Source: JBDNJM01 sp041687755 (GTDB lineage Bacteria; Planctomycetota; UBA1135; GCA-002686595). Taken from it: a stretch of DNA of 57,418 bases. The notes under the pieces are model-generated. The model saw only the letters and a program-made list of their open reading frames with translations, did no database searches and was not told the origin of the DNA. Shown one piece after another: positions 25,903 through 33,839 of this stretch (positions are counted from its first letter, which is position 1; the number at the start of each line of letters is the position of its first letter). The DNA is taken from assembly GCA_041687755.1 (NCBI GenBank), contig JBDNJM010000001.1, positions 1 through 57,418 of the forward strand, given 5' to 3'. Made by a program: the position numbers and the translations under genes.

Positions 25903-26934
25903 ATGAAACTCATCGCCTTCTCCGTGTTCGTGTTCGTGTTTGTGCGCGTGCTGCGCGGGATGATCAAGGACTCTGAAAGCACGGGCGGCAGCAGGGCCAA
26001 GTCCAAGTCCACCTCGCGCAGCAGCGCCTGGGAGACCGTCTCCAAGGAGTGGGAGAACGCGCGGCGCGAACGACTCGGGACGACCTCGTCGGGAAGTCTC
26101 GATGAGGCCGCCCCCCAGCGCTCGGCGACGCTCCAGCTCGGTCCGGACCCGCCGCCGGCGCTCGAGCGCCTCCGGGCGGAGCTCGAGAGCGGTGTGGAGC
26201 CTGTCGGCTCGATGCCGCCGCCGCTGCCGCACGCGCTCAGCGTCCCCGACGAGAGTTCCGCAGACTCGGATGTGATCGAACTCGACGACCTGAAGTCGGG
26301 GAGCGTGGATCTGCACGAGCTGGGCTGGCGGGACGCGCGGGAGGTCGTGGTCGAGGCTCCCGAACCGAAGCGTCGTCCGACGCCGATCGAGACGCCGCAC
26401 GTCGTGCCCGCCGCGGAGTCACGGCTGCACCACGTCGCGGAGTCCTCGTCGCACCACGCCGCGAAGCGCGCGCGGGAGCGGGCACAGGCCTCCGGAATGC
26501 CTGCCTCCGGGATGCCTGCCTCAGGGGCCAACGGGGAGCCGGAGCTGCTCGCCCACCTGACCGAAGCTCTGGAGGCGGCGGCCGCTGCGGAGCCTGCCTC
26601 GGAGGTGCGCTATTCAATTTCCTCGTCGCTGGTGCGGCCGGCGGCGCGCTTGCTGAGCGCGATTCGCACAGGCTTGGCCGCGCGCGGCCGGCCCGGGGAC
26701 CAGGCGCTGGTCGAGGTCGCGCGCGGGCTGCCGATGTTCGGGGTGCACCTGATGGAGGGGCGCCAGCTGGACCCTGCGGCGCTCGCGGAGGCGCTCGACG
26801 CCCTGCATCACGCGTCACCCAAGCTGCGCTCGGCGGTGTTCGCGAGCGCCGCCCAGCTGGCGGAGCGGCTCCAGCCGGCGGGGGGTCACCGCGTTGTCAC
26901 CGCTCTGCGCACGCTCAGCCACACCGAAGACTGA
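25903..26934 (+). CDS. Unknown membrane-anchored protein downstream of the M48 protease
   Basis: 343 residues. A short hydrophobic N-terminus (MKLIAFSVFVFVFVRVLRGM) is followed by a long disordered stretch rich in S, P, E and A (about 25-215), with a direct repeat of ASGMP. A helical C-terminal region follows (YSISSSLVRPAARLLSAIRT, LVEVARGLPMFGVHLMEG, LRSAVFASAAQLAERLQPAG). I do not recognise a family. Its closeness to the lemA-M48 pair suggests a partner or substrate of that protease system. From 26935 to 27198 I see only a C- and G-rich leader with the 10-mer CAGGAGTTGC twice. Confidence 0.7.
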   Translation: MKLIAFSVFVFVFVRVLRGMIKDSESTGGSRAKSKSTSRSSAWETVSKEWENARRERLGTTSSGSLDEAAPQRSATLQLGPDPPPALERLRAELESGVEPVGSMPPPLPHALSVPDESSADSDVIELDDLKSGSVDLHELGWRDAREVVVEAPEPKRRPTPIETPHVVPAAESRLHHVAESSSHHAAKRARERAQASGMPASGMPASGANGEPELLAHLTEALEAAAAAEPASEVRYSISSSLVRPAARLLSAIRTGLAARGRPGDQALVEVARGLPMFGVHLMEGRQLDPAALAEALDALHHASPKLRSAVFASAAQLAERLQPAGGHRVVTALRTLSHTED

Positions 26935-27198
26935 TCTTCAGGTCGGGGGGAGCCCGAAGCGCAGAAGCGGCTGCCCGCCAGCGCTCGCCCGTCCCCGGGC
27001 GCCGACTCAGGCGCCTCACGCTGGGGGACCTCCCGCACCCCTGGGGGGGTCGCTGGGGGGAGTTCTCGGGCTCGCGCACCCACGCCCACGCCTCTTTCGC
27101 CCGGGAAATGGCCAGGAGTTGCCCTCCCAGGAGTTGCGACGGGCCCGCGTGGCGGTGATCCTGTCTCGCTCCCCTCGCCCGCCCGCGCAGTGCCCCCC

Positions 27199-27822
27199 AT
27201 GTCGATTCAGAGTCAAACCCAAGCATCCTCGTCCTCGGAGGGAGCCGGTGACGGCCTCGGTCCGGACGTCCTAGAGCGCCTGACCCGGCTGGAGCCGGAG
27301 GCGCTCGAGCAGTTCTTCGACGCGTACTTCGATCGGATCTACGCTTACGTGCGTGGCCTGGTGCGCCACGAGCAGCTCGCTGAAGACCTGACCCAGGACA
27401 TCTTCGTCCAGCTCTACAAGGGCTTGCCCTCCTACGACCCCCAGCGCGAGTTGCGCCCCTGGGTGTTCACGGTGGCGATCAACCGCGTGCGCGACCACTG
27501 GCGCTCTCGGCGGCACCGCGACAGCCAGCTGGAGAGCTCGATCGAGTTCGAGGACGACAGCCTGGATCTGGAGTCTGAGGGCGATTCGCCGGAGCTGCCG
27601 CTGCTCCAGGCGGAGTCGGACCAGTCTGTCCGGGACGCTGTCGAGCGGCTGCCCGACGTCATGCGGGAGGTCGTGGTCTTGCGCGCCTTCGAAGGTTTTT
27701 CGTTCGCGCAAATCGGCGAATTGGTCCAGCGCAACGAGGTGGCGGTGCGCAAGCGCTACAGCCGGGCTCTCGAGGAGCTCCGGCGCCTGATGGGCAGCGA
27801 GCAGGACCAGGAGGCTCAGTAG
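27199..27822 (+). CDS. ECF-type RNA polymerase sigma factor
   Basis: 207 residues from ATG 27199; a GTG at 27190 is an alternative. Sigma region 2 is at about 35-100 (FFDAYFDRIYAYVRGLV, LAEDLTQDIFVQLYKGL, LRPWVFTVAINRVRDHWR). A linker rich in D and E follows, then region 4 (VRDAVERLPDVMREVVVLRA, GFSFAQIGELVQRNEVAVRK). It directs transcription of a specific regulon. The FecR-like membrane protein encoded 5 nt downstream is the likely partner or anti-sigma factor. No characteristic promoter for it can be named from the sequence. Confidence 0.93.
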   Translation: MSIQSQTQASSSSEGAGDGLGPDVLERLTRLEPEALEQFFDAYFDRIYAYVRGLVRHEQLAEDLTQDIFVQLYKGLPSYDPQRELRPWVFTVAINRVRDHWRSRRHRDSQLESSIEFEDDSLDLESEGDSPELPLLQAESDQSVRDAVERLPDVMREVVVLRAFEGFSFAQIGELVQRNEVAVRKRYSRALEELRRLMGSEQDQEAQ

Positions 27823-27827
27823 GTCCG

Positions 27828-29111
27828 ATGGCTTCAGAAGCTTCTGAGCCCACACCCGACGAGCAGGCCCTGGGGCGTGCGTTGGGGGGGCCGATCGACC
27901 CCGCGGTCCGCGATCGCGTGCGGGCGGCGTTCCTGGAGGGCGGCGCCCCTTCAGAAAAGGGGCTCTCTGCCAGGAAATCCCCGTCACCGGGGGACTCCTG
28001 TGGCCGTAACGCCGATCGACCGAATTACCCCACGAGATCCGAGGGCGCCCCGAACCCAGCGCCCCGCCCGGCCACTCGCCCGGCCACTCGCCCGATGTCC
28101 ATACCACTAGACCCCGCAGCCGCCGAACTCCGCGAGGCCCTAACGTCCGATAGCGCAGCGGCTTCGTTCAAGGCCGGACTGCGTGCCTCCTTCACGGGCG
28201 GAGCCCTTGGCGCCACCCCGAACGGTGCCTCGCCAGCCGGTGCCTCGCCAGCAGGTGCCTCGCCAGCAGGTGCCTCGCCAGCAGGTGCCTCGCCACGTGG
28301 GGCCTCGTCGCTTGGTGCCGCCCACTCGCCGGACGAGGAATCCCCGGATGTCCGCCTGCAGCGAGCCCTGTCGGGCTCGGCCCCGCGCGCCGCGTTCCGG
28401 AAGGAGCTGCTGAACGGCTTCGTGACCGGCGAGCTGGCCTCTGAGGGCGACGCCGCCCCGATCCCGCAGCACCCCAGCACCCAGCGCCTGCGGCTCTTGG
28501 GCTACGTCGCGCCCCTGGTGGCGGCCGCGGCCCTCGCCCTGATCTTCCTGCCCGGGCTGCTGCGCCAGCTCCAGCCGGTCCCCGAATGGCGGATCCTGCG
28601 CGGTCAGGAAGCGCGCTTCGAGAACGGCCTCGTCGAGGCCTCGGACGCGCCGGTGCGGCTCGAGCTGGGCGGGGGCGCGTTCATGCAGCTCCAGCCCGAG
28701 GCCGAGGCCCAGCTGCCCGAGCCCTGCTGGCTGAAGGGCAATTGCCTCGACGTTCCGATTCGACTGGAGGGCCTCGCTGAGGCGATCCTGTTCGCGGGGA
28801 ACGAGGAGCAGGACGTCTCCATGAAGGTCGAGACCGAGGAGGCAGAGATGGAGCTGAGCGGCTCGGTGGCCTCGGTCCTGCCCTGCGACGGCGGCACCTG
28901 CATCGTGATCGGCGCCGGCTCCGCCATCGTCCGCAGCCGAGTGACGGGGGAGCAGCTGACGCTTCAGGCAGGGGATCGCGTGTTCGTGCCAGCGATGGGC
29001 AAGATCGAGATCACCCGCGGCTTCGTGGATCAGCTGGATCGGCCCGAGGTGCGGGCCCGGATCCTGAACCTGCAGGCGGCCCAAGCCGACATGGCCGCCG
29101 AAGTGTTCTGA
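27828..29111 (+). CDS. FecR-like membrane protein, probable anti-sigma factor
   Basis: 427 residues. The cytoplasmic N-terminal half is low-complexity and contains two recurring units with D-x-ALxxAL and FRxxLxxxFxxG-like patterns. It also holds five tandem copies of GASPA, encoded by 15-bp repeats. One membrane helix (LGYVAPLVAAAALALIFLPG, about 224-243) leads to a periplasmic FecR-like beta domain with EWRILRGQEARFENGLVEA and VIGAGSAIVRSRVTGEQLTL. It should hold the upstream sigma factor inactive until an envelope signal arrives. The lack of a clear zinc-binding HxxxCxxC motif fits the FecR class rather than ZAS anti-sigmas. Confidence 0.8.
   Translation: MASEASEPTPDEQALGRALGGPIDPAVRDRVRAAFLEGGAPSEKGLSARKSPSPGDSCGRNADRPNYPTRSEGAPNPAPRPATRPATRPMSIPLDPAAAELREALTSDSAAASFKAGLRASFTGGALGATPNGASPAGASPAGASPAGASPAGASPRGASSLGAAHSPDEESPDVRLQRALSGSAPRAAFRKELLNGFVTGELASEGDAAPIPQHPSTQRLRLLGYVAPLVAAAALALIFLPGLLRQLQPVPEWRILRGQEARFENGLVEASDAPVRLELGGGAFMQLQPEAEAQLPEPCWLKGNCLDVPIRLEGLAEAILFAGNEEQDVSMKVETEEAEMELSGSVASVLPCDGGTCIVIGAGSAIVRSRVTGEQLTLQAGDRVFVPAMGKIEITRGFVDQLDRPEVRARILNLQAAQADMAAEVF
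28224..28298 (+). repeat. Five 15-bp tandem repeats inside the FecR-like gene
   Basis: The unit GGTGCCTCGCCAGCA occurs five times; copies 2-4 are identical and the edge copies differ in the last bases. It encodes GASPA. The period is a multiple of three, so copy-number changes keep the frame. Confidence 0.9.
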
Positions 29112-29207
29112 CCCGCGCGGGCTGGGCGACCGGTGGCCGGTCCGTCCCGACTGGGCGATTTCCCGCCGGGGGACGCCCAGGTAGGGGAATTCGCTCGCCG
29201 GCGTCCT

Positions 29208-29213
29208 TAGACT
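29208..29213 (+). promoter_or_regulatory. Candidate -10 box placed for leaderless transcription of the porin-like gene
   Basis: TAGACT (inside TTAGACT) ends 7 nt before the ATG at 29221, so transcription would start at or next to the start codon. Confidence 0.4.
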
Positions 29214-29220
29214 CGGTCGC

Positions 29221-30408
29221 ATGTTGATCGCCGCGCTCGTGGTCGCCCCGCTCCTGCCCGTTCTCCAAGACGGCGGCGTCGAAGCCGCGGATCGCGGCCT
29301 CGAGCTGGGCCCGCTTGAGGGCAGGCAGGACCGTCCCGCAGTGCGTCAGGACCTCCCGGCCGAGCTCGGTCCGGCCGCGGAAACGGCCGCTGGGGGGCAA
29401 GGGCCTCTTGGAGCGGCGCTCGCCGTGGAGGACGTCTGGATGGATGGGGATGAGGGCCCGCTGGTCCCAGGCGACGAGCCGCTGCTGCTGGGGCCTTGGG
29501 CGCGGATCGACGAGCGCGGGATCGCCTCGGGCAACATGCGCTTCGGCGGCTGGCTGCGCTCGTCAGTGACCTTCGCCGAGCGCGTCGGCCCCTCCGAGCT
29601 GTCCTCCGAGGTGTTCTCCGAGCTGGATGACCTGCGCCTGATCGTCTCCTCCCGGTTTGAGGGCATCGACCTGGTGTTGGCCAGCGAGGCGTCCGACGGC
29701 GACCCGGAGCTGACGCACGCCTACGCGTTCGGTCGCTTCGACAACAATCACGAGTGGATCGTCGGCCGTTTTCGCGTGCCTTTCCTGAACGGGTCGGTGG
29801 TCGACGAGGATCAACTGCTGTTCTTGGATCGGACGCTGATCGGGGAGACCTATGACGTGGACGAACTCGGCGTCGGAGTCCGCGGGAGCTACCCCTTCGC
29901 CAGCTTCTCGGCCGCGCTCCAGAACGCCTCGGACCAGGCCCGCGACGCCCTGCGCGGCACGATTCGGACGAGCTTCCATCTGGAAGGCCAGGCCCAGCCC
30001 CGCACCGAGCGGGTCGCCGAGCTGAAGCGTCGGCCGGTTACCGCCCTGACGCTGGCGTACACGGACGATGCGACCTTGCCCACGGGTGACGCTTACGCGG
30101 TGAGCCTCGATTTCGCCCGCGACGGACACCGGCTGAGCGTCGAGTGGCTCGACTTGGGCGAGAGCCTCGGAGGCGGCCAGCCCTACCACGCGACCCTGGC
30201 CTCGGCCCTCGACGACGAGGGTCTCGAGATCGGCGTCCGCTATCAGGACCTGGACGACGGCTCGAACACGCAGCGCTACGGAGCGGTGCTGGCGCGCTCG
30301 CTGTACGCGGACCTGGTGCGCTGGCAGGCCGCGATCGAGCAGACGGACTCCGACGATCCGGCGCTGGACGGGCTCGGCGTGCGCGCAGGCATCGTGCTCT
30401 CGCTCTAG
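29221..30408 (+). CDS. Porin-like outer-membrane protein (phosphate-selective porin O/P type)
   Basis: 395 residues. A short signal (MLIAALVVAPLLPVLQDGG) is followed by an acidic, glutamine-containing linker and a beta-barrel with alternating strands. The segment RFDNNHEWIVGRFRVPFLNG is typical of the O/P-type porins, where a strand with a conserved G-x-x-x-x-P-F follows. The last residues (LGVRAGIVLSL) form the usual C-terminal barrel strand. It probably makes an anion or small-molecule channel. It lies 109 nt after the FecR-like gene, with its own candidate promoter. Confidence 0.75.
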   Translation: MLIAALVVAPLLPVLQDGGVEAADRGLELGPLEGRQDRPAVRQDLPAELGPAAETAAGGQGPLGAALAVEDVWMDGDEGPLVPGDEPLLLGPWARIDERGIASGNMRFGGWLRSSVTFAERVGPSELSSEVFSELDDLRLIVSSRFEGIDLVLASEASDGDPELTHAYAFGRFDNNHEWIVGRFRVPFLNGSVVDEDQLLFLDRTLIGETYDVDELGVGVRGSYPFASFSAALQNASDQARDALRGTIRTSFHLEGQAQPRTERVAELKRRPVTALTLAYTDDATLPTGDAYAVSLDFARDGHRLSVEWLDLGESLGGGQPYHATLASALDDEGLEIGVRYQDLDDGSNTQRYGAVLARSLYADLVRWQAAIEQTDSDDPALDGLGVRAGIVLSL

Positions 30409-30586
30409 GTCGAACTGCATGGGTTCGGTGTCGAGCTGAATCAGCGGCTCGTCCGAACCTCCCGAGCGCTGGCGAGCCCTATGGAGTGAACCGTAGAGCG
30501 TGGCTGGAGCGGACGCTGGATGCGGCGTGCCGACGAAGCCCAGGGCAGGCTGCGCTCGCCTCCCGATGCGGGGTCCGCGAGCTGCC

Positions 30587-30644
30587 GGGATTGGCCACAG
30601 GGCACGTTTCCGCCCTGCAGTCTTTACCTATTCAGAACAATCCC
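30587..30644. ncRNA. Possible structured RNA in the gap before the NeuB-type gene
   Basis: The 405-nt gap 30409-30813 has no convincing gene and is locally less GC-rich than its surroundings. GGGATTG (30587-30593) pairs with CAATCCC (30638-30644), enclosing the hairpin CAGGGC (30598-30603) with GCCCTG (30612-30617). It could be a leader RNA or small RNA. No known family is recognised. Confidence 0.25.
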
Positions 30645-30813
30645 AGTCTTGGAACGTCGGCGCCCGGCTGGCCAGCTAGCCACAAGTTCCGCGGTGGGTG
30701 GGTGCTAAACCAAGGCTACGCCCTTCACCTGCGGCCTCTCTTCGATGCCCCCTGCCTGCGCCTGAACGGCGCGCCTCTTCTCCCTTGAGGCAACCGGCCT
30801 GCGGTGACCCCAG

Positions 30814-31716
30814 ATGACCCAACCGAATTTCATCGCCGAGTCGGTCTCTCCGGCCCATACGGACGTCGCGCGCTGCGTTCGCCTGATCCGGGCGGCCGAA
30901 CGCTCAGGCTTCACCGAGGTCAAGTTCCATCAGGCGCGTGCAGACGCGCTGTTCGCGAACGAGAGCCAGGGCGTCCGTCCGATGCGCTGTGCCGGCGGCA
31001 TTGTCGAGCTGCCGGAGGCCAGCCACTCCGAACTCTCGAATCTGGCGGCTGAGTGCGGTCTGTACTACTCCGTGACTCCGCACTACGAGCGTGCGATCGC
31101 GGTGACCGAGCCGTGGGTGGACACCTTCTCGATCTCCTCCTATCAGCTGCTGTGGCTCCCGTTCCTGCGGGAGCTGGGCGCAACGGGAAAGCCCCTGCGG
31201 GTGGGCGTCGGCATGGCGGAGATGGACGAGGTCGTGCGCGCGGTGGACGTGCTGCGCGACGCTGGAGCGACGCAGATCGAGCTGTTGCACTCGGTCAATT
31301 GCTATCCGGCGCCGCCCGAGGCCGCCAACCTGCGGGCGATTTCCACCCTGCGCGAGCGCCTCGGGATCCCGGTTGGCTGGGCGGACCATACGGGCCACGA
31401 CGGGATTGTGAGTCGTGCGCTGCGGATCTGGGGCGCGAGCTCGGTCGAGCTTGTCTTCGACTACGACGGCTCCTCCCACGAAGCGGCCGCCGGCTACGCC
31501 TGGACGCCGCCGGCCATCGCGCGCATGCGGGGCTCGCTGGGGGAGGAGGCCACGTTGGCCTCGGGCAGCGTCGGCGACGGCAACGGGATCAAGATGACGC
31601 ACCCGCTGGAGCGTCCCGAGCGCGACTGGCGCTGCGATCCCCTGGACGGCCTGCGCCCTCTGCGCGGGCTGCGGCCTGAGTTGAGCCCCGTTGCGGAGTT
31701 GGCGCTGCGGGTCTGA
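30814..31716 (+). CDS. NeuB-family sialic acid synthase-like protein
   Basis: 300 residues. NeuB enzymes condense phosphoenolpyruvate with an N-acetylated sugar to make sialic or related nonulosonic acids. Recognisable TIM-barrel blocks are FTEVKFHQARADALFANES, LHSVNCYPAPPEAANLRAI, IPVGWADHTG (matching the family GWSDHT block), WGASSVELVFDYDG and GSVGDGNGIKM. The protein lacks the C-terminal antifreeze/SAF domain of full-length NeuB and is shorter than usual (300 rather than about 340-350). It may therefore be a single-domain variant or act on another sugar. No CMP-sialate synthetase gene is nearby. Confidence 0.85.
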   Translation: MTQPNFIAESVSPAHTDVARCVRLIRAAERSGFTEVKFHQARADALFANESQGVRPMRCAGGIVELPEASHSELSNLAAECGLYYSVTPHYERAIAVTEPWVDTFSISSYQLLWLPFLRELGATGKPLRVGVGMAEMDEVVRAVDVLRDAGATQIELLHSVNCYPAPPEAANLRAISTLRERLGIPVGWADHTGHDGIVSRALRIWGASSVELVFDYDGSSHEAAAGYAWTPPAIARMRGSLGEEATLASGSVGDGNGIKMTHPLERPERDWRCDPLDGLRPLRGLRPELSPVAELALRV

Positions 31717-31791
31717 GAGGCTGTGAAGCAATGGCGCTGCCCGGCCGAAGTGCCTCTCAGTTGCCTTTGGGCCCATCGCCTGACGGCGTTG
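31712..31791. repeat. 80-bp direct repeat, copy 1
   Basis: It is identical to 31840-31919. It contains the inverted repeat CTGAGAGGC (31713-31721) with GCCTCTCAG (31752-31760), and the small hairpin CGCC-TGAC-GGCG. The first five bases overlap the end of the NeuB-type gene, including its stop codon. Confidence 0.9.
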
Positions 31792-31798
31792 GAGCGTC

Positions 31799-31841
31799 GA
31801 GAGCGTTCACGGAATGCGCTGCGCGCATTGTTCACGCTCTC
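31799..31841. other. Nested hairpin between the two 80-bp repeats
   Basis: GAGAGCGT (31799-31806) pairs with ACGCTCTC (31834-31841). Inside it, AATGCGC (31813-31819) pairs with GCGCATT (31823-31829) around TGC. Confidence 0.7.
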
Positions 31842-31919
31842 TGAGAGGCTGTGAAGCAATGGCGCTGCCCGGCCGAAGTGCCTCTCAGTTGCCTTTGGGC
31901 CCATCGCCTGACGGCGTTG
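31840..31919. repeat. 80-bp direct repeat, copy 2
   Basis: Identical to copy 1, with a period of 128 bp. It is followed by a degenerate third piece (GCCCATCGCCTGGAGGCG, about 31931-31948) and by a 16-bp tandem pair at 32061-32092 (TGGCGCGGTCAGGCCC then a one-base variant). The rest of 31920-32109 holds nothing I can identify. Confidence 0.9.
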
Positions 31920-32109
31920 CGGTGCCCATTGGCCCATCGCCTGGAGGCGCTGGGGACGACGCATGAACCGATTGCGCGAAGCGCTTGGATTCACTCATCG
32001 TAAGTCGCCTGCCGTCGGGCCGCACGCCCGAGCGGCGGTCCCCGGCCCCGGCCCCGGCTCTGGCGCGGTCAGGCCCTGGCGCGGTTAGGCCCTGGGTCAC
32101 AGCGGCGTT

Positions 32110-32970
32110 TCAGGGCGCCCGGATGATCCACTGCGCCGGGCGCTCTGGATCCAGCGCGGCCTCCAGGGCGTCGCGGCCCTCGGCCATCGATAGGACGGCG
32201 ATGCGCAGGTTCGGGGAGCGGCGCAGCAGCCGTTCGACGGTGCCCTGCCCGTAGTCGGAGTGGAAGCGCCCGGTGAGGTGGACGAGCGGGCGCTGGGCGC
32301 TGGGCTCGGCGAGGTACCTCGCGATCGACTCGGCCATGGTCTCATCGCGCAAGACCTGGGCCGCATACATTCGTTCGATGCCCTCGTCGTCCACGACGTG
32401 GGCGTCGGACTCGCCCAGGGAGAGCCGCTGCATCACGTCGCGGAAGCGCTCCTTGTATGCGCCCTCCGAGAGGTCCAGGTCGCGCGCGGCGAACAGGGAG
32501 TCGTTCGCGTCGGGGCCGTCCACGCCAACGCGGCTAACGAGGTTCTGGGGGGCGTTGGCCGCGATCACGTCGCGGCCGCGCTCGCGCGCGAGCTCGATCA
32601 GCGGGCGGTAGTGATCGCCGTAGTTCTTCCAGGGGCGCGCCCCGGCGAGGAAGGCGGCTTCCTCGATGCGGCCGCCGACGTAGTCGTCCAGCACGTCCTG
32701 GACGTCGCGCTCGAACATCTCCATCGATAGCGAGATGCCGTCGGTGCGGTCGTCGAGCGCGCGGGCGAGCTCCGCGATCAGGCCGTGAGCCTCGTCGCTC
32801 ATGTGGAGCTCCCCGATGAAGATCACGTCGGGCTCAGCGGCGGCCAGGGCCTCGGCGACCTCGGCGACGCTGACTTCGATGCCGCTGCCGGCTTGCAGCA
32901 GTGCTGTGTGAGCCGGGGCAGAAGCGCAGGCGCAGAGCGGCAGTAGGAGAGTGGCGAGCCAGGTCTTCAT
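32110..32970 (-). CDS. ChaN-family lipoprotein (haem-uptake-like)
   Basis: 286 residues from the ATG at 32968-32970, overlapping the upstream stop (ATGA). The signal MKTWLATLLLPLCAC includes a lipobox-like LPLCAC. The fold is the ChaN/Tiki type: DVIFIGELHMSDEAHGLIAE, GISLSMEMFERDVQDVLDDY, DVIAANAPQNLVSRV and LVHLTGRFHSDYGQGTVERL. The GE-H and the later F/GxxH motif are the family's conserved site, linked to haem binding in ChaN and to metal-dependent proteolysis in Tiki/TraB relatives. It is the last gene of a five-gene minus-strand cluster. Confidence 0.85.
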   Translation of the reverse strand: MKTWLATLLLPLCACASAPAHTALLQAGSGIEVSVAEVAEALAAAEPDVIFIGELHMSDEAHGLIAELARALDDRTDGISLSMEMFERDVQDVLDDYVGGRIEEAAFLAGARPWKNYGDHYRPLIELARERGRDVIAANAPQNLVSRVGVDGPDANDSLFAARDLDLSEGAYKERFRDVMQRLSLGESDAHVVDDEGIERMYAAQVLRDETMAESIARYLAEPSAQRPLVHLTGRFHSDYGQGTVERLLRRSPNLRIAVLSMAEGRDALEAALDPERPAQWIIRAP

Positions 32971-33839
32971 GGGAGTCCTTGACGGTTGAGGAATTCGAGG
33001 CATAGGCGTTCGACGAGTGCAGCGTCGTCCTGCAGCAGAAGAACGTGGTCGGAGTTGTGGACGAACTCGAGCCGGGCGTCGGGCGAGCCGAGGGCCCCGA
33101 AGGCGCGCACGGCTGCTGCGGGGCTGGCGGCCGAGTCCGCGCTGGAGAGGATGACCAGGGCGGGCATCTGCAGGCCGGCGAGGCGGTCGGGGTCGCTCGC
33201 GCGCCGACCGAGTTCGGCGAGGCGCGGGACGGAGCGGACGGGGAGCCAGTCGTAGCGCCAGTTCGGCGCTTCGCGGGCCGGCACGAAGCGCAGGATGGGC
33301 CACAGCACGCTGGACCAAGTGGAGATCGGAAGGATCGTCCAGGGGCGCGACGTAATGCCGAAGAAGGGCGCGACCAGGGTCAGGCTGGCTGCGGGTCGCT
33401 GGGAGGCGGTCAGCACCGCGAGCGAGCCGCCCATGGAGAAGCCCACAACGTGAATGCGCTCGGCCGTGGCGTGCAGGGCGTCGAAGGCGGCGAGGGCGCT
33501 CGCCTCAAGCTCGTCGGCCGTTATGCGCTCCAGATCGAACGGCGACGTTCCGTGCGCGGCGAGCAGGGGCGCCGACACGCGCATTCCGCTGGCGGCGAGG
33601 GACGCCGGGAGCATGCCGAAGTCCGCGGGGCTGCTGGACCAGCCGTGCAGGAGCAGTACCGCATCGGTGCCCAGACCCTGGTCCGCTTGGCCGAGCAGCG
33701 GGCGCGCCTCGATGGGCAGGCTGCTCTGCCGGAGCTCCGGGTGCTGGCGCAGTTCCAGTTCCGTGCGCTGGGCCCCGACGGTGCCGATGCAGCCGCACAG
33801 AAGCCATGGAGCCAGTCCAGCCCAGAGGCTGCCGTTCAT
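32967..33839 (-). CDS. Alpha/beta hydrolase lipoprotein
   Basis: 290 residues. The N-terminus MNGSLWAGLAPWLLCGC is a lipoprotein signal with lipobox LLCGC. The hydrolase core has VLLLHGWSSSPADFGMLP (oxyanion region), the nucleophile elbow GFSMGG, a late Asp in LVILSSADSAASP and the catalytic His in FVHNSDHVLLLQDD. It resembles monoacylglycerol lipases and carboxylesterases. It is closely related in layout to the protein encoded just upstream and overlaps it and ChaN by 4 nt on either side, so all three are translationally coupled. The substrate is probably a lipid or ester in the envelope. Confidence 0.88.
   Translation of the reverse strand: MNGSLWAGLAPWLLCGCIGTVGAQRTELELRQHPELRQSSLPIEARPLLGQADQGLGTDAVLLLHGWSSSPADFGMLPASLAASGMRVSAPLLAAHGTSPFDLERITADELEASALAAFDALHATAERIHVVGFSMGGSLAVLTASQRPAASLTLVAPFFGITSRPWTILPISTWSSVLWPILRFVPAREAPNWRYDWLPVRSVPRLAELGRRASDPDRLAGLQMPALVILSSADSAASPAAAVRAFGALGSPDARLEFVHNSDHVLLLQDDAALVERLCLEFLNRQGLP

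Noticed and set aside
31494..31994. 166-codon minus-strand ORF across the 80-bp repeats
   Set aside because: It is created by two identical repeats read in shifted frames and overlaps the NeuB-type gene. There is no domain.
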